From Stichopus chloronotus (lineage: Eukaryota; Echinodermata; Holothuroidea; Aspidochirotida; Stichopodidae): a stretch of 64,000 nt of DNA. The stretch covers positions 17,221,990 through 17,285,989 of the forward strand of contig CM037850.1 in the NCBI GenBank assembly GCA_021234535.1, read 5' to 3'. This document shows, piece by piece, positions 1 through 12,694 of this stretch (its first letter is position 1; every line of letters begins with the position of its first letter). Made by a program: the position numbers and the translations under genes. The notes below the pieces were generated by a model. It ran no database searches. It was not told the origin of the DNA and saw nothing but the letters and a program-made list of their open reading frames with translations.

Positions 1-760
1 AATATCTGATATGAAGAACATTATGTAAGGTTTCTACACATGACATGATTCTCCTTGTGCAGTTGAAACTGAACAGAAGCAATCAGAATGATTGCCTGCA
101 TCTTATTATTACTATTATTATGAAATTAATACAGCACCTTTGGTAAAACACTACTTAAAGAGTGCTTATCACTTCTGTCAACACAATCTCAGTTTTATCT
201 GCCATGCCTGTATGCACTCAAGCACATAATAAGAATAATTGCTCTGCAGGATGGAAGCAGAGTGGAAAGTTTCAATTCATTATTTTGATATGTACTTTAA
301 CATCAACAAGATTAAGTTCAACGAATCTGTCATGTATACATATGATGCACACTAGAAAAAACAACTGTTCATCAAAGCTAATGACCATGGAAACAATAGA
401 AACAAAAGCAAAAACAGACCATCAAGGAAAAAGTTTGAGAGGAAAACCACAGAATAATAAAGTCACTGACCGTCAATAAACCAGGTCAAGGGAAGAGGTG
501 TTACAGGCATTTTTATTCCATAACTTTTTTTCCTTCTATCACTTCCATGACTTTCCATGACCTCTATAACATGCATTCAATGACTTTGAAAGGTTATATT
601 TCTTCAGGCTCTTGTCATAACACCTACCAGTTCATGTCATGGTTTATGCATGGACTAACTAAAATGATCCTTTCACATTAAAAACACAATGAACACTAAA
701 TGCCTGGCATCAAGTAGTGGTACTTGCCTTGTGAGATTGTAACTGACATTAGTTTAATGC
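1..760. other. AT-rich non-coding stretch
   Basis: No codon-like frame, RNA gene or repeat structure that I can support. The short frames here lack splice-site context or family motifs. Confidence 0.5.
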
Positions 761-765
761 CTCAC

Positions 766-875
766 TTTAATAAGCAGCTGGTGCAAATAGTCCTTTGATA
801 ATCTTCAACTGGTTTGGTGTTTACAGAGAATTAGAGAACTGCTTTCTGTTGCTGACACCCTTCCGACCATGATCT
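766..875 (-). pseudogene. Degenerate exon copy 1 (GRxSP motif)
   Basis: Read on the minus strand this resembles the better copy at 6128-6298. The frame runs QIMVGRVSATESSSLIL, then HQTS, a TGA stop where copy 2 has GGA (Gly), then RLSKDYLHQLLIK. A donor-like GTGAGG follows, and the adjoining intronic CATTAAAC is also shared with copy 2. Upstream of about 875 the two copies diverge. The stop, the loss of the 5' part and the Pro-to-Lys change in the second motif point to a relic of a duplicated exon. The parent gene is uncertain; the nearby minus-strand PAT1 homologue is the obvious candidate because PAT1 proteins carry GRxSP motifs in their middle region, but this is inference. Confidence 0.45.
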
Positions 876-999
876 GATGCAACTACTGTCTCCAGTAGCA
901 AGGCTACACAACACTCTCTCTCTGAGTCATCAAATTTACGTATTCATCACCAGGCAGCAGGTGGCTTGAAAGTGATCTCCTTGTCATCGTATACCGATT

Positions 1000-2060
1000 A
1001 TCTAGCCTTCCTCTGAAAAAGAAAAATAAAAACAAGAGAAGGAATGAGAAAGACAAGAAACAGCCAATTGAGATGAGAATGACTGCTACACAATTGAAAA
1101 ATATATCAAATCTCAGCTGATATCTCTTCCTTTCCGATATTGAATGTTGTTACTCTTTGAACTTACTTGAGAATTTCTCAAACTGTTTGTGATGAGTAAA
1201 CATAGTGCACTCCATTTGTTTTTGTATACTTTGTCTCTTTTGTTATATAGTACATCTTGTTTTCATGAGGGCTCTTTTTACAAGCCTGTGGATTTTTCTG
1301 GAGTCTTTTCCTGAGTCTGTTTTTCAACTTGATCACAGCTGTATCATTCTTGAGAAAAAAAGATGCAAGTAGATGTTGTTAAAATCAGAATCAAGTCAAA
1401 CGGTATGTATGATGCTAGTTCTAGAGCATTTCAGCTACATCAATCAGTGACCTGTTAAACTGAACAAGATGTAATCTGAATGGTGACTTGATCATTAAGA
1501 GAAGCTGGAAAGCTTCCCCAATTGTCAACAGAGACAACCAATGACAGTCAGGTAGAAAGCTTACCAAATTTGTCATAAGTGTCACCAGTGTTGGTGATAG
1601 AAAACTGCTCTGCATGTCACTGAATGTGCCCACTTTGAAAAGTTGTATTGAATACAAGAGGTATACAGTTTGAATGTGAAATGATTAACAAGTTTAACAA
1701 TGAGTATGTTGCAATGGACAACATCAGATATTGCCACTATTGTAATATTCACATGAATGACACCAGTATCGCAAAATCAACTGGATTAAATAAACTGTTA
1801 CCGCAGGCAAACTATGAGCCAAGTTTCAACAGGCACATTGCTCAGTCAGTACCAGGATATGAATGAATAAAATGTGAGCATATGTAATTAGGATAGGCTT
1901 AGACCCAACCACAAATATTTTTCAAAATCTTATGTCAGATTAATATCCATCATTCATGCAATACATATTTGGTTACTGTTCAAGATAATTAGGAGCCAAA
2001 ATTACACCATGCTAATATGCTTCTTGTGGTATGTTCACCAGCCAGTAGATGCTTTGCTGC
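1000..2060. other. Non-coding stretch
   Basis: Nothing supported. The frame at 1648-1866 (72 codons) has no recognisable motif and no splice context, and is probably chance. Confidence 0.45.
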
Positions 2061-2695
2061 AGTACACCTAGTTGAATCTTGGACAAAATTGTTGGGACAC
2101 TTTGTTGTACTGTTGCAAATATAATACTGAATTTTAGGTGAGGGGATAACATGAAACCCGCACCCCTTTCCAATGTTGCGCTATAGAAGTGAATGTACCC
2201 TTTGAACAGCAATCCTATAGCCAACACTGAACAGGGGCGCAGGGTGTCCCAAGGTATTTTGTCCAATATTGTCTGAGTTTTTTGGGAGCAATTTTGGAGC
2301 AAAAGTTTGAAAGAAACTTGAACATTTTTGTACAAGGTGCATCACAAAAATTAGTTATCAGGGCCCATGGGTCTGGGGATTTTCAAATGAAAGTATTCTG
2401 AATTTCGACTAGGAACATAACAAGTTTAATTTTAATATCGGGGTTTATTTGTATATGTTTTGTTGAAAACGAGTGATCATGAATGAAAAGATTGTTTCAT
2501 GGTTTTGTATGCAGACAGAAAAGGTTACGTTTATAAATAACATTGATGGGCAGCTGCTGCATTGCATTGCAACAGGAGTGCTATTGCAATTGTATAATGC
2601 TGGTAGGAATCCCAGTTATAATGTATTCTGAAATAGCTCCACATTCTACCAAAATGCATAAAAGTCAGAACTGTAGATTCAGCTTAATATTAAAA
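2060..2695 (+). repeat. Dispersed repeat, long copy (family A)
   Basis: About 630 bp that reappears in reverse orientation at about 29259-29845 with small gaps. Its inner part, 2079-2266, matches a shorter third copy at 3801-3989. The inner part starts with TTGGACAAAATTGTTGGGAC and ends with the imperfect reverse complement (GTCCCAAGGTATTTTGTCCAA), so it behaves like a roughly 190-bp inverted-repeat element that can travel alone or inside the longer unit. No coding potential seen. Confidence 0.75.
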
Positions 2696-2888
2696 TAGAG
2701 GTAGAACGGTTAGTTAAGGCTGGTTCTTTACATTTTTGACTGCTAAATCAAGATTTGTGACTGCAATTTTTACCTTACATGAAGCTGGTAACATATGTAA
2801 TCTTCAGTCTTGTAATCTACGCAATTTTCCCACGGGTTGCTTAAATTTTCCAGTCAAAACATTTGGTAGAACGTGGGTTTCATTAACC

Positions 2889-3010
2889 TATACTGTCAGA
2901 CGCTGTTGTTAGGTCTAAGTCAGCTTGGATGGGGAGGCTGGGTTCGATTCATGACCATAGTGTTTTTTGCTGCTCAATTATCCATTTATAAACTCAAATG
3001 TCAGTCAACT
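2889..3010 (+). repeat. SINE-like repeat with pol III B-box (copy 1)
   Basis: Matches 48041-48165 over about 120 bp. Both copies share a TATACTGTC start, a stretch like a degenerate A-box (GTCAGCTTGG), the B-box-like GGTTCGATTC (2941-2950), then CATGACCA and GTGTTTTT. The two boxes are closer together than in a normal tRNA and no cloverleaf forms, so I read it as a tRNA-derived SINE head rather than a tRNA gene. Confidence 0.5.
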
Positions 3011-3800
3011 TCTCATTTTTTATCCATTCATATATAACATAAGCTAATATATATATGTATATGAATATTATGATATAGCTGTAACAACAAATATTACTCT
3101 GAAATCCATTGAAACTGCTTAAAATGACTTACATATTACAGTGCACCATGTACGGTACAATAGAATGGATGCCACAATGTCACTGTTATATGAATATGAG
3201 CAAACGTCACATTTCCCGAATTTGCATTTTAGAGGTTTATTTTGTATAATGATAGTACCCTTTTTTACTCAGAATAACCTGCAAGTCAGTCATAATAGTC
3301 ATTAAGCATAGTTACTATAATACCAAACACCATATCATCACTGTGAACAATTTGAATAAATAACACATATACATCAATCTTCTTCAACTGACCACTAACA
3401 TGTTATTCTTTTTCTTCACTACCTGTCCTAATATCAGAGTTTTAGCTGAAAGTACATCATTTGTATCATTCAAAATGTTTTAAATAGTTTCCTGGTCAAC
3501 AAGGTGCATTGCAGTTATGATGTTATGAGTGCATTTTATTTAGCACATTTAGTGCAAATACATGGATTTGACTGACGTATTCCTCCCTTTACTCTGTAAT
3601 AACATTAACAACATTCACATAATAATTTTATTACAGTAAACCAACTTCAATATAGGCCCCAAACATGCCGAACATGTACTGCTCATGTTTCTTGTTGCAA
3701 GGGAATATCACCCTCCATTTTGCCGTTTAACTTATTTCAAATTGACGATTTTTCCTGTGCCCCGCGCATGCTTCTGACCCTTCGAAATTCTCAGACAATC

Positions 3801-3989
3801 TTGGACAAAATTGTTGGGACACTTTGTCGTACGTTGCAAATATAATACTGAATTTTAGGTGAGGGGAATAACACGAAACCCTGCACCCCTTTCCGATGTT
3901 GCGCTATAGAAGTGAATGTACCCTTTGAACAGCAATCCTATAGCCAACATTGAACAGGGGCACTGGGTGTCCCAAGGTATTTTGTCCAA
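3801..3989 (+). mobile_element. Short inverted-repeat element (family A core)
   Basis: A 189-bp unit with imperfect terminal inverted repeats: left TTGGACAAAATTGTTGGGAC, right the reverse complement with two or three changes. Very close in sequence to 2079-2266. No protein, so a MITE-like non-autonomous element is likely. I could not recognise a target-site duplication, so the superfamily is open. Confidence 0.6.
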
Positions 3990-4374
3990 CACTGTAGTTG
4001 AACAAACACTGTTTTGGCACCTCCTTCACAGCAATTGAATACATGCATATTCCGACCAGTCCAACCAGACAGGGGTAATTCTACATCTTGTCCTGTCCTC
4101 TGCTAGGCTTGAGTTTTATTCCAGTACTCAAGTTGGTAACAGTGTTTGGATACCAAAACTACTCAGTCACTGTCCCATTATTGTTCATGGCTACTACCAT
4201 TACTTTCAGAAATTACTGAATATTGCCTGGTAAAGCCTTACTTTATCAGAACCAGGTGCCATCTCCACAAACTAAGCAAGTATTATCCTTGCAATGTGAC
4301 ATAAAATTAAAAATTTCATTCAATTTCAATTTTTCTAAAAAAAAAACTGAACTGTTCTGAAAGACAATGCAGAT

Positions 4375-4935
4375 GATAATGGACCCAGAAGTAAGCTATG
4401 TAAAAATCCACATGCAAGGTATGAAATGGACCGAGACCTAAGCTATGTACTGGCTCCAGAATGTAAACTATGCAATGATTCCAGATGTAAGCCATGTATG
4501 GATCCAGATGTTAGCTATGTAATGGTCCCTTGATGTAAGCTATGTAATGAATCGAGCTGTAAGCTATACAATGGAACCAGATATAAGCAATGTAATGGGA
4601 CCAGATGTAAGCTTCGTAGTGACCCAAAGGTAAGCTATGTAATAACCGATTGACAGAGATGAAAGTGGATCCAGATGAAAGCAGTAACTGGAACCAGATG
4701 TAAGTTATGTTATGGAACCAGATCTAAGCTATATAACTGGAACCAAATGAAAGTTATGTAATGAACCAGATGTAAGCTATGTAATAGGAACAAGATGTAA
4801 GCTACAGTATGTAAAGAAATCAGTGTGAGGTATGTAATGGAACCAGATGAATGTTATGTAAAAGAATCAGATGTAAGCTATTCAACTGAAACCAGATGTA
4901 AGCTACTCAATGGAAACAGATGTAAGTTATGCATA
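4375..4935 (+). repeat. Minisatellite, about 24-bp unit
   Basis: Roughly two dozen diverged copies of a unit close to GATGTAAGCTATGTAATGGA plus CCCA. The centre is best preserved; several copies gain or lose one to three bases. A perfect 24-bp unit would be eight codons without a stop (MEPDVSYV), but indels break any long frame, so it is not coding now. Confidence 0.8.
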
Positions 4936-4939
4936 GGTC

Positions 4940-6120
4940 AATTTTCAAAAACACCCATATAATGACCAAGATACTGAAGCTATGAATCAAAAACAAAACT
5001 TACACAAGCAACTAATTCTATGCTTTAAGTGTGCAGTCTAGACTAATTTTTGGACAATGTCAGCCAAAAGTATTTTGTAACCTTCAAAATTTACACAGCA
5101 AAGGTCAACAAAGGGACCAAGTCAATTTCATTCTCTTGATACGTAAATTATGTTTTCAATAAATATGTTTTATTTTAATTGAAATGGCATATACTTCTTT
5201 CACTAGACTTGCTGTATTTCTATGTTGTGAATGAAAAAAAAAAGTTATGACATTCTAACTTTGATGTTCAACTTGACTCATCTTTTGAGTATTACTGATG
5301 CTGGAGTTGAAGTCACCACACACTGATGTTACTACAATAACCACTTGTAAAGTCTGTGCTGTTACTACAGTAACTACACACAGGAACAAGATTGGATATG
5401 GGCAAAGGCAGAGCTTCAGTAGAAACCAATTATGTCACAATTTATTGCGTCCACTTTCCTGTGGATGGGGTACATTTTGCATATCTTTTGATACATACTT
5501 CATTGTGTAAGTTGCCCAAAGTGGAAGTTACTGAAGTTCACTTCAACCGCTGTCAACACATCTGTAAGTCTAATATGATGTAATGAAGACTTACATCTGT
5601 AAGTCTAATATGAAGTCAATGCTTGTTGGCAATGAGATGTACAGTCTCAGTGGATTGCCCTCTAGTGCAATCATTCTCCCAGTAGTTTGATATGCCTTAT
5701 GAAATGTCTGATGTGATGAACATTATAAAGACAGCTAACTTAATTGGATCTGATCAAGTGAGACCATCTGTGCTGCTGTATCAATGAACAGCAATGCGAT
5801 AGGATAGGACTATCAACACACTTGACTAATTACAGGCAGTTAACTATCACAGGTGATTGGACACTCTTCATTAGTAGATATTAAAGCAACGATTAGAGGA
5901 AGAATGACATTTTCATAAAATAGACTTTTTACCTTAGCATAATGGTTCTTGATCGCTGCCTGTTGCTAGTACAATATAATCATTAAACCAGACTGCAGTA
6001 TTACGTACATGAAATAACTTGAGACCAATTCACACTCATGTGGACTTTCTTTCACAAATCAAAATTGCAACAAATAGGAAATAAGAGCAACTTCAGTTTC
6101 TCTTGATAAGACTGTTTAAT
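4940..6120. other. Non-coding stretch
   Basis: No exon or element recognised. Overlapping short frames near 5298-5583 share no motif with known families. A near-duplicate of TTACATCTGTAAGTCTAATATGA occurs side by side near 5560-5615. Confidence 0.4.
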
Positions 6121-6127
6121 GACTCAC

Positions 6128-6298
6128 GTTTGATAAGCAGCTGGTGCAGATAGTCCGGTGATATTCTACCACTGGTTTGGTGCATGCTGGAGAATCAGAG
6201 AGCTAATTTCTGTGGGTGAGACCCTTCCACCCATTATCTGGTGTAAATTCTGTGTCAAGTATCGCACCATCTCAGCCACACCAGCTGGGGAACTGGTT
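6128..6298 (-). pseudogene. Exon-like segment copy 2, GRVSP/GRISP motifs
   Basis: Minus strand. It follows an acceptor (GTCGACAG) and ends at a good donor (AAAC/GTGAGT). The first frame gives TSSPAGVAEMVRYLTQNL, then HQIMGGRVSPTEISSLIL. A one-base shift is then needed to read HQTSGRISPDYLHQLLIK. The repeated Gly-Arg-(Val/Ile)-Ser-Pro motif and clean codons on both sides of the shift argue for a real exon with one extra base (mutation or assembly error). Vertebrate PATL1 has GRMSP-type motifs downstream of its IGTPP motif, and this segment lies downstream of the PAT1 exons on the same strand, so it may be a later PAT1 exon. Its start phase does not join directly to the last placed exon, so an unplaced exon, or another gene, is required. 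Confidence 0.45.
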
Positions 6299-6419
6299 CT
6301 GTCGACACAAAAATGCAATATACTTACGCACCATAGCCAAAATCAGTTATGCGTCTAACTGTGTCCACTTGCATACAGACGCCTGTACAATAGCTCGAGT
6401 GCCGCCACTGTCGTAGTCA

Positions 6420-8220
6420 GCTAACCGCGGTAGGATTAACTCACAACTGCTGAAGTTAAAGTGTTAAGAAGGATGCGGGTGACTGCCATAACAAAGCCCC
6501 TTTATGTACGGATCACGGTGCTATTCACGCATCCAATACTGAGAAGTAAATAGGAGATACACCTCCCATCTGAATTGCCAAAGTCAACTCACAGTATTTT
6601 GCGAACCCCCAAACTATCTAAATGAAAAAATAAGAAAAAGACCAGTCTCTTAGCTTCTTAACAGAAATTTTATTATAAAAACTGTGAGTACGTACATACC
6701 ACGAACAAGTGGCAGGTGTTACGTACTTGTAAATACAAAGAACTGATCCGAAGAACCCTTCTCTTTACATACGTATGTAACGCAGTATACGAACTTTCCA
6801 TAGGCGCCCATGCTGGCTGCACTTAAAATTAGTTCACATTGAGACGATGGTGCGTACAAAATATGCAGACACATTGACTGTGTGCAAAACATGATACCAT
6901 CGAAATACTTGCATGTGTAGGCTCGTTCATTTATGAATCGAAGGTTTCAAGCATTTGGATACACCAAAATGAAGAAATACCGTCATTCATTGTTAGAAAA
7001 AGATTTTCATCCTTAAGAATATATATTCTATGAAAAGCTGCAAAGATAATATTTTTTCTATGACATATATATATAAACAAATAAATTGAGCAAAATTGGC
7101 CACAATTTCCTGAACAATTTTCACAGGCATGTAATTCATCACCCCGCGTTGCACATTAAAAAAACATGAGTGAACATATACAGCACGCCTTACAAAATTA
7201 TTTACTAACGATAATTGTGTACGTACGGCGAACAGAAACTTTTTGGAACACATTGCACCAGCGCTACCAGCCTGCTGTGTTGACTTGATTCACAGGATTT
7301 TTAAGCAGTTGTCCGTTAAAATCTTAGATGAAGTTTCAGCCTTAATTTCATAATCATTAACAAGTGGAACCAGTGCTACTGCAAATCAGACCAAAGACTG
7401 GCTGAAAGCCTGGATCAGCCAGTAACGTTACTCATTAGGCCTAACTTTATTTTTAAACTAGGCAATATCAGTATCAGCGAACGTTCGAGAAACTACCACG
7501 AGTGAAGAAAAATAATGTAGTTGAAATAACGTTAGTTCCATGAGTAGTTTTGACGTTAGTTTCATCAATAAATAGGATTTTAGTATCAACGCATGTCTAC
7601 AGTGACCTTCATTTAAACAATAGGCGTTGGATTTTTTTAATTGGGTTAAAAGTACAAATCGTTCATTTTCCATATCAGAGCCAGAAATACTGACTGTCGG
7701 AATGAAGGCCTAAGTTAGGCTAGGTAGGCTGAGGCTAAGCCTAGATCAGTTAAGTGCTAAATCCAGTAAAAGGACCATGTTTAAGTAGTAAGTTGTTACT
7801 AGCTTCTAGCCTTAGATCTAGCAAGAATTTGATTTGCATTTGCCAACTGTTAGGCTAGAGCCTAGTAACAGTGTAGACTTGGCGTATTTGCTTGTAGCCT
7901 ACACTCTGCTAGTGCAGACAAAAGCACTAGGCCTATGTGGTGCTTGCTATTTTTCATTAAAGACTTTTAAGTTACGCTATGATAAATCTCCAGTTTTCAA
8001 TAGGGGCTCTTGAGTCAGATTTGACGCTGATAAATATTTCTCCATACACATAGAAAAGATGAATTCAAGTCCCTTATTGGAAGTTCAATGGAAAAGTCTA
8101 TTGTGGTCTTGTTTGTTTTTTGTTGAAGTTAACATGAAATTTGCACAGATGGAACACTTCCCAAAGTCCTTTTCCTTTACTAATGGTATATCCTTATCTG
8201 AATCATATCTGTCCTGCTGA
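6420..8220. other. Non-coding stretch with TAGGC-rich patch
   Basis: No exons recognised. From about 7690 to 7960 the sequence is crowded with TAGGC/GCCTA words (TTAGGCTAGGTAGGCTGAGG and similar), a word seen scattered across the whole window, here unusually dense. Confidence 0.4.
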
Positions 8221-8229
8221 CTCATTGCT

Positions 8230-11068
8230 TCAATAAATGCTACAAAAGTGGCCTTCAGTAGTACCGGATGGCTGAGGTGAAGGAAAATCCTTTAGCACAG
8301 CAGAAAGTTTTGCATCCTTGGATCTCAAACAGAACCTGCAATTATTTTCACACATTGAAAAAATCAACATTCCAATTCTCCTGTCCATGTGTAGAGACAA
8401 ATACTCCAGTTCAGATTTGACGTATGGACATTCTTCCAACTTGTAGAGGGGTCCACTCAGAGCATTATGAACACGGTCGTAGTCATTCCATTGTGTCTGC
8501 TGCTCTTTCCCACATGGGAGTGCTTGGATGTGTGGTGTGACCGATGAATAGGTCACATCTTTCCAGTAGTGAGCCAACTCTGCCATGGCATTGTCAAACA
8601 CTTTCTTTTCCTTCTCACAACGCTCCTGTTGTGTTAGGCCACTTTGCTTGCATGGGGGCCGAGATTCTCCAGGTAGAGAGTCAGGTAAGTAAACTCCAAC
8701 CAGGGCATTTGTTAAAGGTGCCCAGAAGTGTTCGATAGGGTTCAGTGCCAGATGTCCAGGACAATATGTGGTGACAATCATCCCCTCAAGACCAGTGTCC
8801 CGAAAGAGACGTGACAAGAAGACCTGGTTTACAAGGTGGTTCGGGTTGAAATCTGGTCCACCATCTGAAATGACGACAAGAAATTTAGTGCCTTCAGCCA
8901 CACGCTTTCTAACTACTGGTAGCATGTCATTTACATGGGCGTCAATGTTGCATTTGTTGGATTGGCCCTCGAATTGTCACTGTCATGGCTGATGGAGTTG
9001 GGAATCTGTGAATGCAACAAGAAAAAGCAAATATTAGATATGTCAACTTCATTCAGACCAAGTTTTATGGATGAGATATAAGGTTTTCATAGGCCCCCCA
9101 AAAATCTCATGTTACAGTTTTAGTGACCCATTTTTAAGGATGTAAGATTTTGAATGGAGTTCACTCCTTGGCAATTCCCATCTGGACAATTTCTTACATT
9201 CCACCTCAGACAACCCCTTGGTACCACCAGAAAAATTACTTTCTTGGGAAAAAACACTTTCTTGGGAAAGTTATGTAGTGGGGAATTTGCAGTGTGTAAC
9301 AGGTACCCTGGGTTGGGGAAATCATGGTTCATGTAATCAGGAACGTCATCAGTTGGGAATATTCTGCCAATGGCAAGCCTTCTATCCACAGCAGGTGTTG
9401 TTGACCCAACCTTCACTTTATTTTTATTGTCCACTGACATCACCATTGCTTCATTTCCCAGCATGCATGCAGCTTCCATGCAGTACCTGACACGAGCACT
9501 ATAGTAGTGGCTGTTCTTGTTTTGGGCCCGTCGGTTTTTGTGCTTGTGTGGCACTTTTGCAGAGATGTAACCCTTGTAGCGAGTTGACGCCTTGAACTTC
9601 ATGTTTGGTGCTTTCAATCTCCTTCACAGTGCTGTCATACCTGAAAAGGAAAATAGTTTATATTTCTTTAATTAACGGCGACATTACTACAAGAAGGGGA
9701 GCGTCTTGATGGGGAGGGGCAGTTGTGAGAACTTTTTATGATCAAATAAATGATACAGGTTGGTGCCAACTCTGGGTCAGACTCATGAGTTAGTGTTGGT
9801 TTCATGTAAGACTGTTGTATATGGTAAAATACTCTTTGAATATTTCATGAGTTTAATGCATAAAATTGTGATAAGCATAGCTGTTCTGTTCAAAACAAAG
9901 CAGTAAAGGCCTATGAACACATTGTTGGTTTCTCCCCTGCCTCGTTACCCTCCGAACACTGTTCGAAAAGATCAACAAGGAATAGGATCCTTCATGAGTA
10001 TTCATACTTTTTGATCCTCAGGCTAAACTGATAAACTATTACATTGTTGCTGACATGTGTAGGCTAGGCTCATAGTGTGTATGTATATTATTAGGCAACA
10101 GCAAAAGTCTTAAGTTACCGTGCATAAAAACATCGAGCAGGAGAAATCTTATTACTGAGAGGTTGGGAAGATATTGCGGTTTATTTGTTTAGGGTCTTTT
10201 TCACATGCCGCTTAAATGTTTTTATCATTCTCGATCGACTGGTGTATTTAGTGCTGCTTTAGCGATGCAATGTACAACATTTACAAATTAATGACAGGTA
10301 AATGTTCTGAAAACTTGAATTTTCAATCGTATTTTCTAGGAATGTGTATTCTCATAGAAACAATGGTTACTTTTTATATCACCAATTGCCTCAGTGGTTG
10401 TCTGCCAACGGATGCCGTCGGTTTAAACATGCTGATTAGCAATATAGCTCCACAAGCATTTATGCACAACAATTTGGAACTAACATAGTACTCAATTATA
10501 CAGTGATGGGGGATTGAACAAAAAAATGTTTGCTGCGACACCAACAGGCCTTTCGGGTTCCTGATTGTGAAATAGGCCTACAAGCCCCCCTTTTTTCCCT
10601 GAACGAGAAAACTTCTTTTTACGTGGCCTAAACTGACATGACAATGTAAAACGACGAAAATATGAGTACAGGTATTTGAACCTACATGCCTCTTTATATG
10701 ATCAAGTAATTAAACTGTTCTCTTTCCTTCAAATTCTCCCCATAAAATTTGGGCACTTAGTCATATTGGTATCACTTACTTAAAGTTGGATTTGTCTCCG
10801 CCAGCTCCGGTTCAGCTTGGAGAACTCTTTCTCTTAGAGAGGAAAGGGTCAGCCCACATGAACCAGTTGTAGATCGCCTTCGCCGGTGTGCCTCAAAACC
10901 ATTTTCTTCTACAATAGCAGCAATCGTATTTGTCAAGGAGGGATGGACAGACTCCAGTGCCGGTCTTCCCCTTGGTCGATGCTGTTTGTTTTTGTCCACA
11001 GGAACTTTCCGTTTTCGTTTCTGTAGACTCATTTCGAGCCATGAGATATCTGGCTTAACGTTTTCCAT
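8230..11068 (-). pseudogene. Decayed spliced DDE transposase-like gene
   Basis: Minus strand, three pieces. Exon 1 (11068-10780) starts with ATG, is basic (KRKRKVPVDK, RPRGRP), continues HPSLTNTIAAIVEENG, then HRRRRSTTG, and ends at a perfect GTAAGT donor, phase 1. Exon 2 starts at 9640 after TTTTCAG in the matching phase, but has an in-frame TGA (9626-9624) where Arg fits; it carries RYKGYISAKVP, the first catalytic-type Asp in MSVDNKNKVKVG, and HDFPNPGYLL; its 3' end is unclear (possible GTAAGA donor near 9195). Exon 3 (9005-8230) has a one-base insertion near 8974, then ISDGGPDFNPNH (second Asp), PGHLALNPIEHFW (Glu) and a Cys-containing tail. The D-D-E spacing and motifs match a widespread uncharacterised invertebrate transposase-like family. 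The stop and frameshift indicate decay unless they are sequence errors. No terminal repeats found. Confidence 0.7.
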
Positions 11069-11099
11069 TTATGTCCTGCAGAATGTTGTCTTTCGAACC

Positions 11100-12690
11100 A
11101 AACGTGGTAATACTGATCGTAACACTGCTCTTTACACGACAAAAGTGAACACCAATTTAAAAGAGCACAGAGTAAAATCTCGTTTGGTTGAAAAGTACGC
11201 GCATCGTCACAATAAAAGATAACAAAAGGTCACTAATCCCTGTCAGAAAGCACCGAATATAATAGACTTCAAACAGATGCCGTGATACAGGGGAAAAGGT
11301 TCATGATACAATTTGGAAGAAAGAATGGCCCTTTGTGATATGCAAATTCATCTCAAACAGTACTCGACCAGGATGGAACCATTTGCACCGGGAGAGAACC
11401 ACGAATGACCAGTCACTTAATACTGCTACCTGTAGTCGCAGTCCTTACTACGAACAGTCAAAAGATTGGGGTGATCGACTATGATTTGAAAGTCGCTATT
11501 TGCATGTTAAGTTTCATTGCGAACAGCGAGATTAAGACAATGGCCGCTCATTATGGTTTGAATATAATTAAACTGGGACAGAATGCGCAAGCCAAGGGTT
11601 CCTATATAGAGTTGCAGCTACGACTTCACCCGCCTTTTTGCCTCAGAGTCATGTTGCGCGAACATAGGCCTATGTACATAAGGCATACATTAGTAAAATC
11701 ATAAATGGGGGGAAAACTGGCGTTATAGCAGTTGTCAGAACCCTGTCTATATATGAACCAAGTAGGTAGGCTGAATTTACTGATATTCGCCATCATAATT
11801 TCAAATTCCAGCTTGCTATATCAACTCACTTTTCCTTCGCAGGAAAAATGGGGACTATGCTCGAAAACACAACATGGGGAGTGTCTTTCTGCAAGCACTC
11901 AATGACATTGACACTACTACTAGCCTAACAGTGATTGTAGTAACACGAACGGCTCAATCAATAGCCTACGGCAGTAATTCACGCAACTTGCGTGGTGATA
12001 CTATTAAAAACATTCAAGTTGCACACTAAAGAAAAAAGTGAAAATTATAACAAAAATACTGAAACAGAGAAAAAGTTTGGCGATCCTGGATCCCATACTA
12101 CTTGTGAAAGTTTCATGAACGCTAGCTAAAGTCTTGTTGCACAGATTTGTCTTTGAACTGACCAGATGGATAAGCCAGCTTACCGCGAGCGACTTTATCT
12201 ATTGTGTTGCTTAGGTAAAGGAGATTACATCGCAGTATCAAAGCAAAGCCGGCCAGCCGCGGCCAAGAGGCTTTGTGGCATGTCAGTTGAATAGCAGAGA
12301 GGCTAGCTGGTAGCCTAACAATAGTTCTATTCATCCCCAGTCGGACGCGGTTTGACTGACTGCAGTTGGTTGTACTGCAGCGAGACGCATAGCTGATTTT
12401 GGCTACGGTACCTTAAAGCCTGGTATCAATGTAAAATGAACATCAAATCGCCTGGATTTCTACTAAATTGTTGATGAGGAATTAATCTTAAAAGCATTTT
12501 GAGAGAGTTACACTGTTGCATTGCAATGACAAAAGAAAGACAGAATGATAATGAAATTTCTAGAATGTCAAGTTAACTTTGAAAAGTCAGCTGCATCTGC
12601 TTTTCAGTTGATTAGCATTCTGTAAACTGATTCCTGATGTTTGTTTTACTCTCAATCAGAGGACATAAAAGCAAGACTAATGATGGCAAC
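11100..12690. other. Non-coding stretch
   Basis: No exon recognised. The frame at 11405-11704 (99 codons) lacks known motifs or splice context. If the PAT1 gene continues to lower coordinates, this is intron. Confidence 0.4.
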
Positions 12691-12694
12691 TTAC

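Noticed and set aside
2941..2950. tRNA gene at the GGTTCGATTC motif
   Set aside because: No acceptor or anticodon stems can be formed; repeated at 48098 in the same context, so SINE-like.
4375..4935. CRISPR-like array
   Set aside because: 24-bp units follow each other directly with no spacers.
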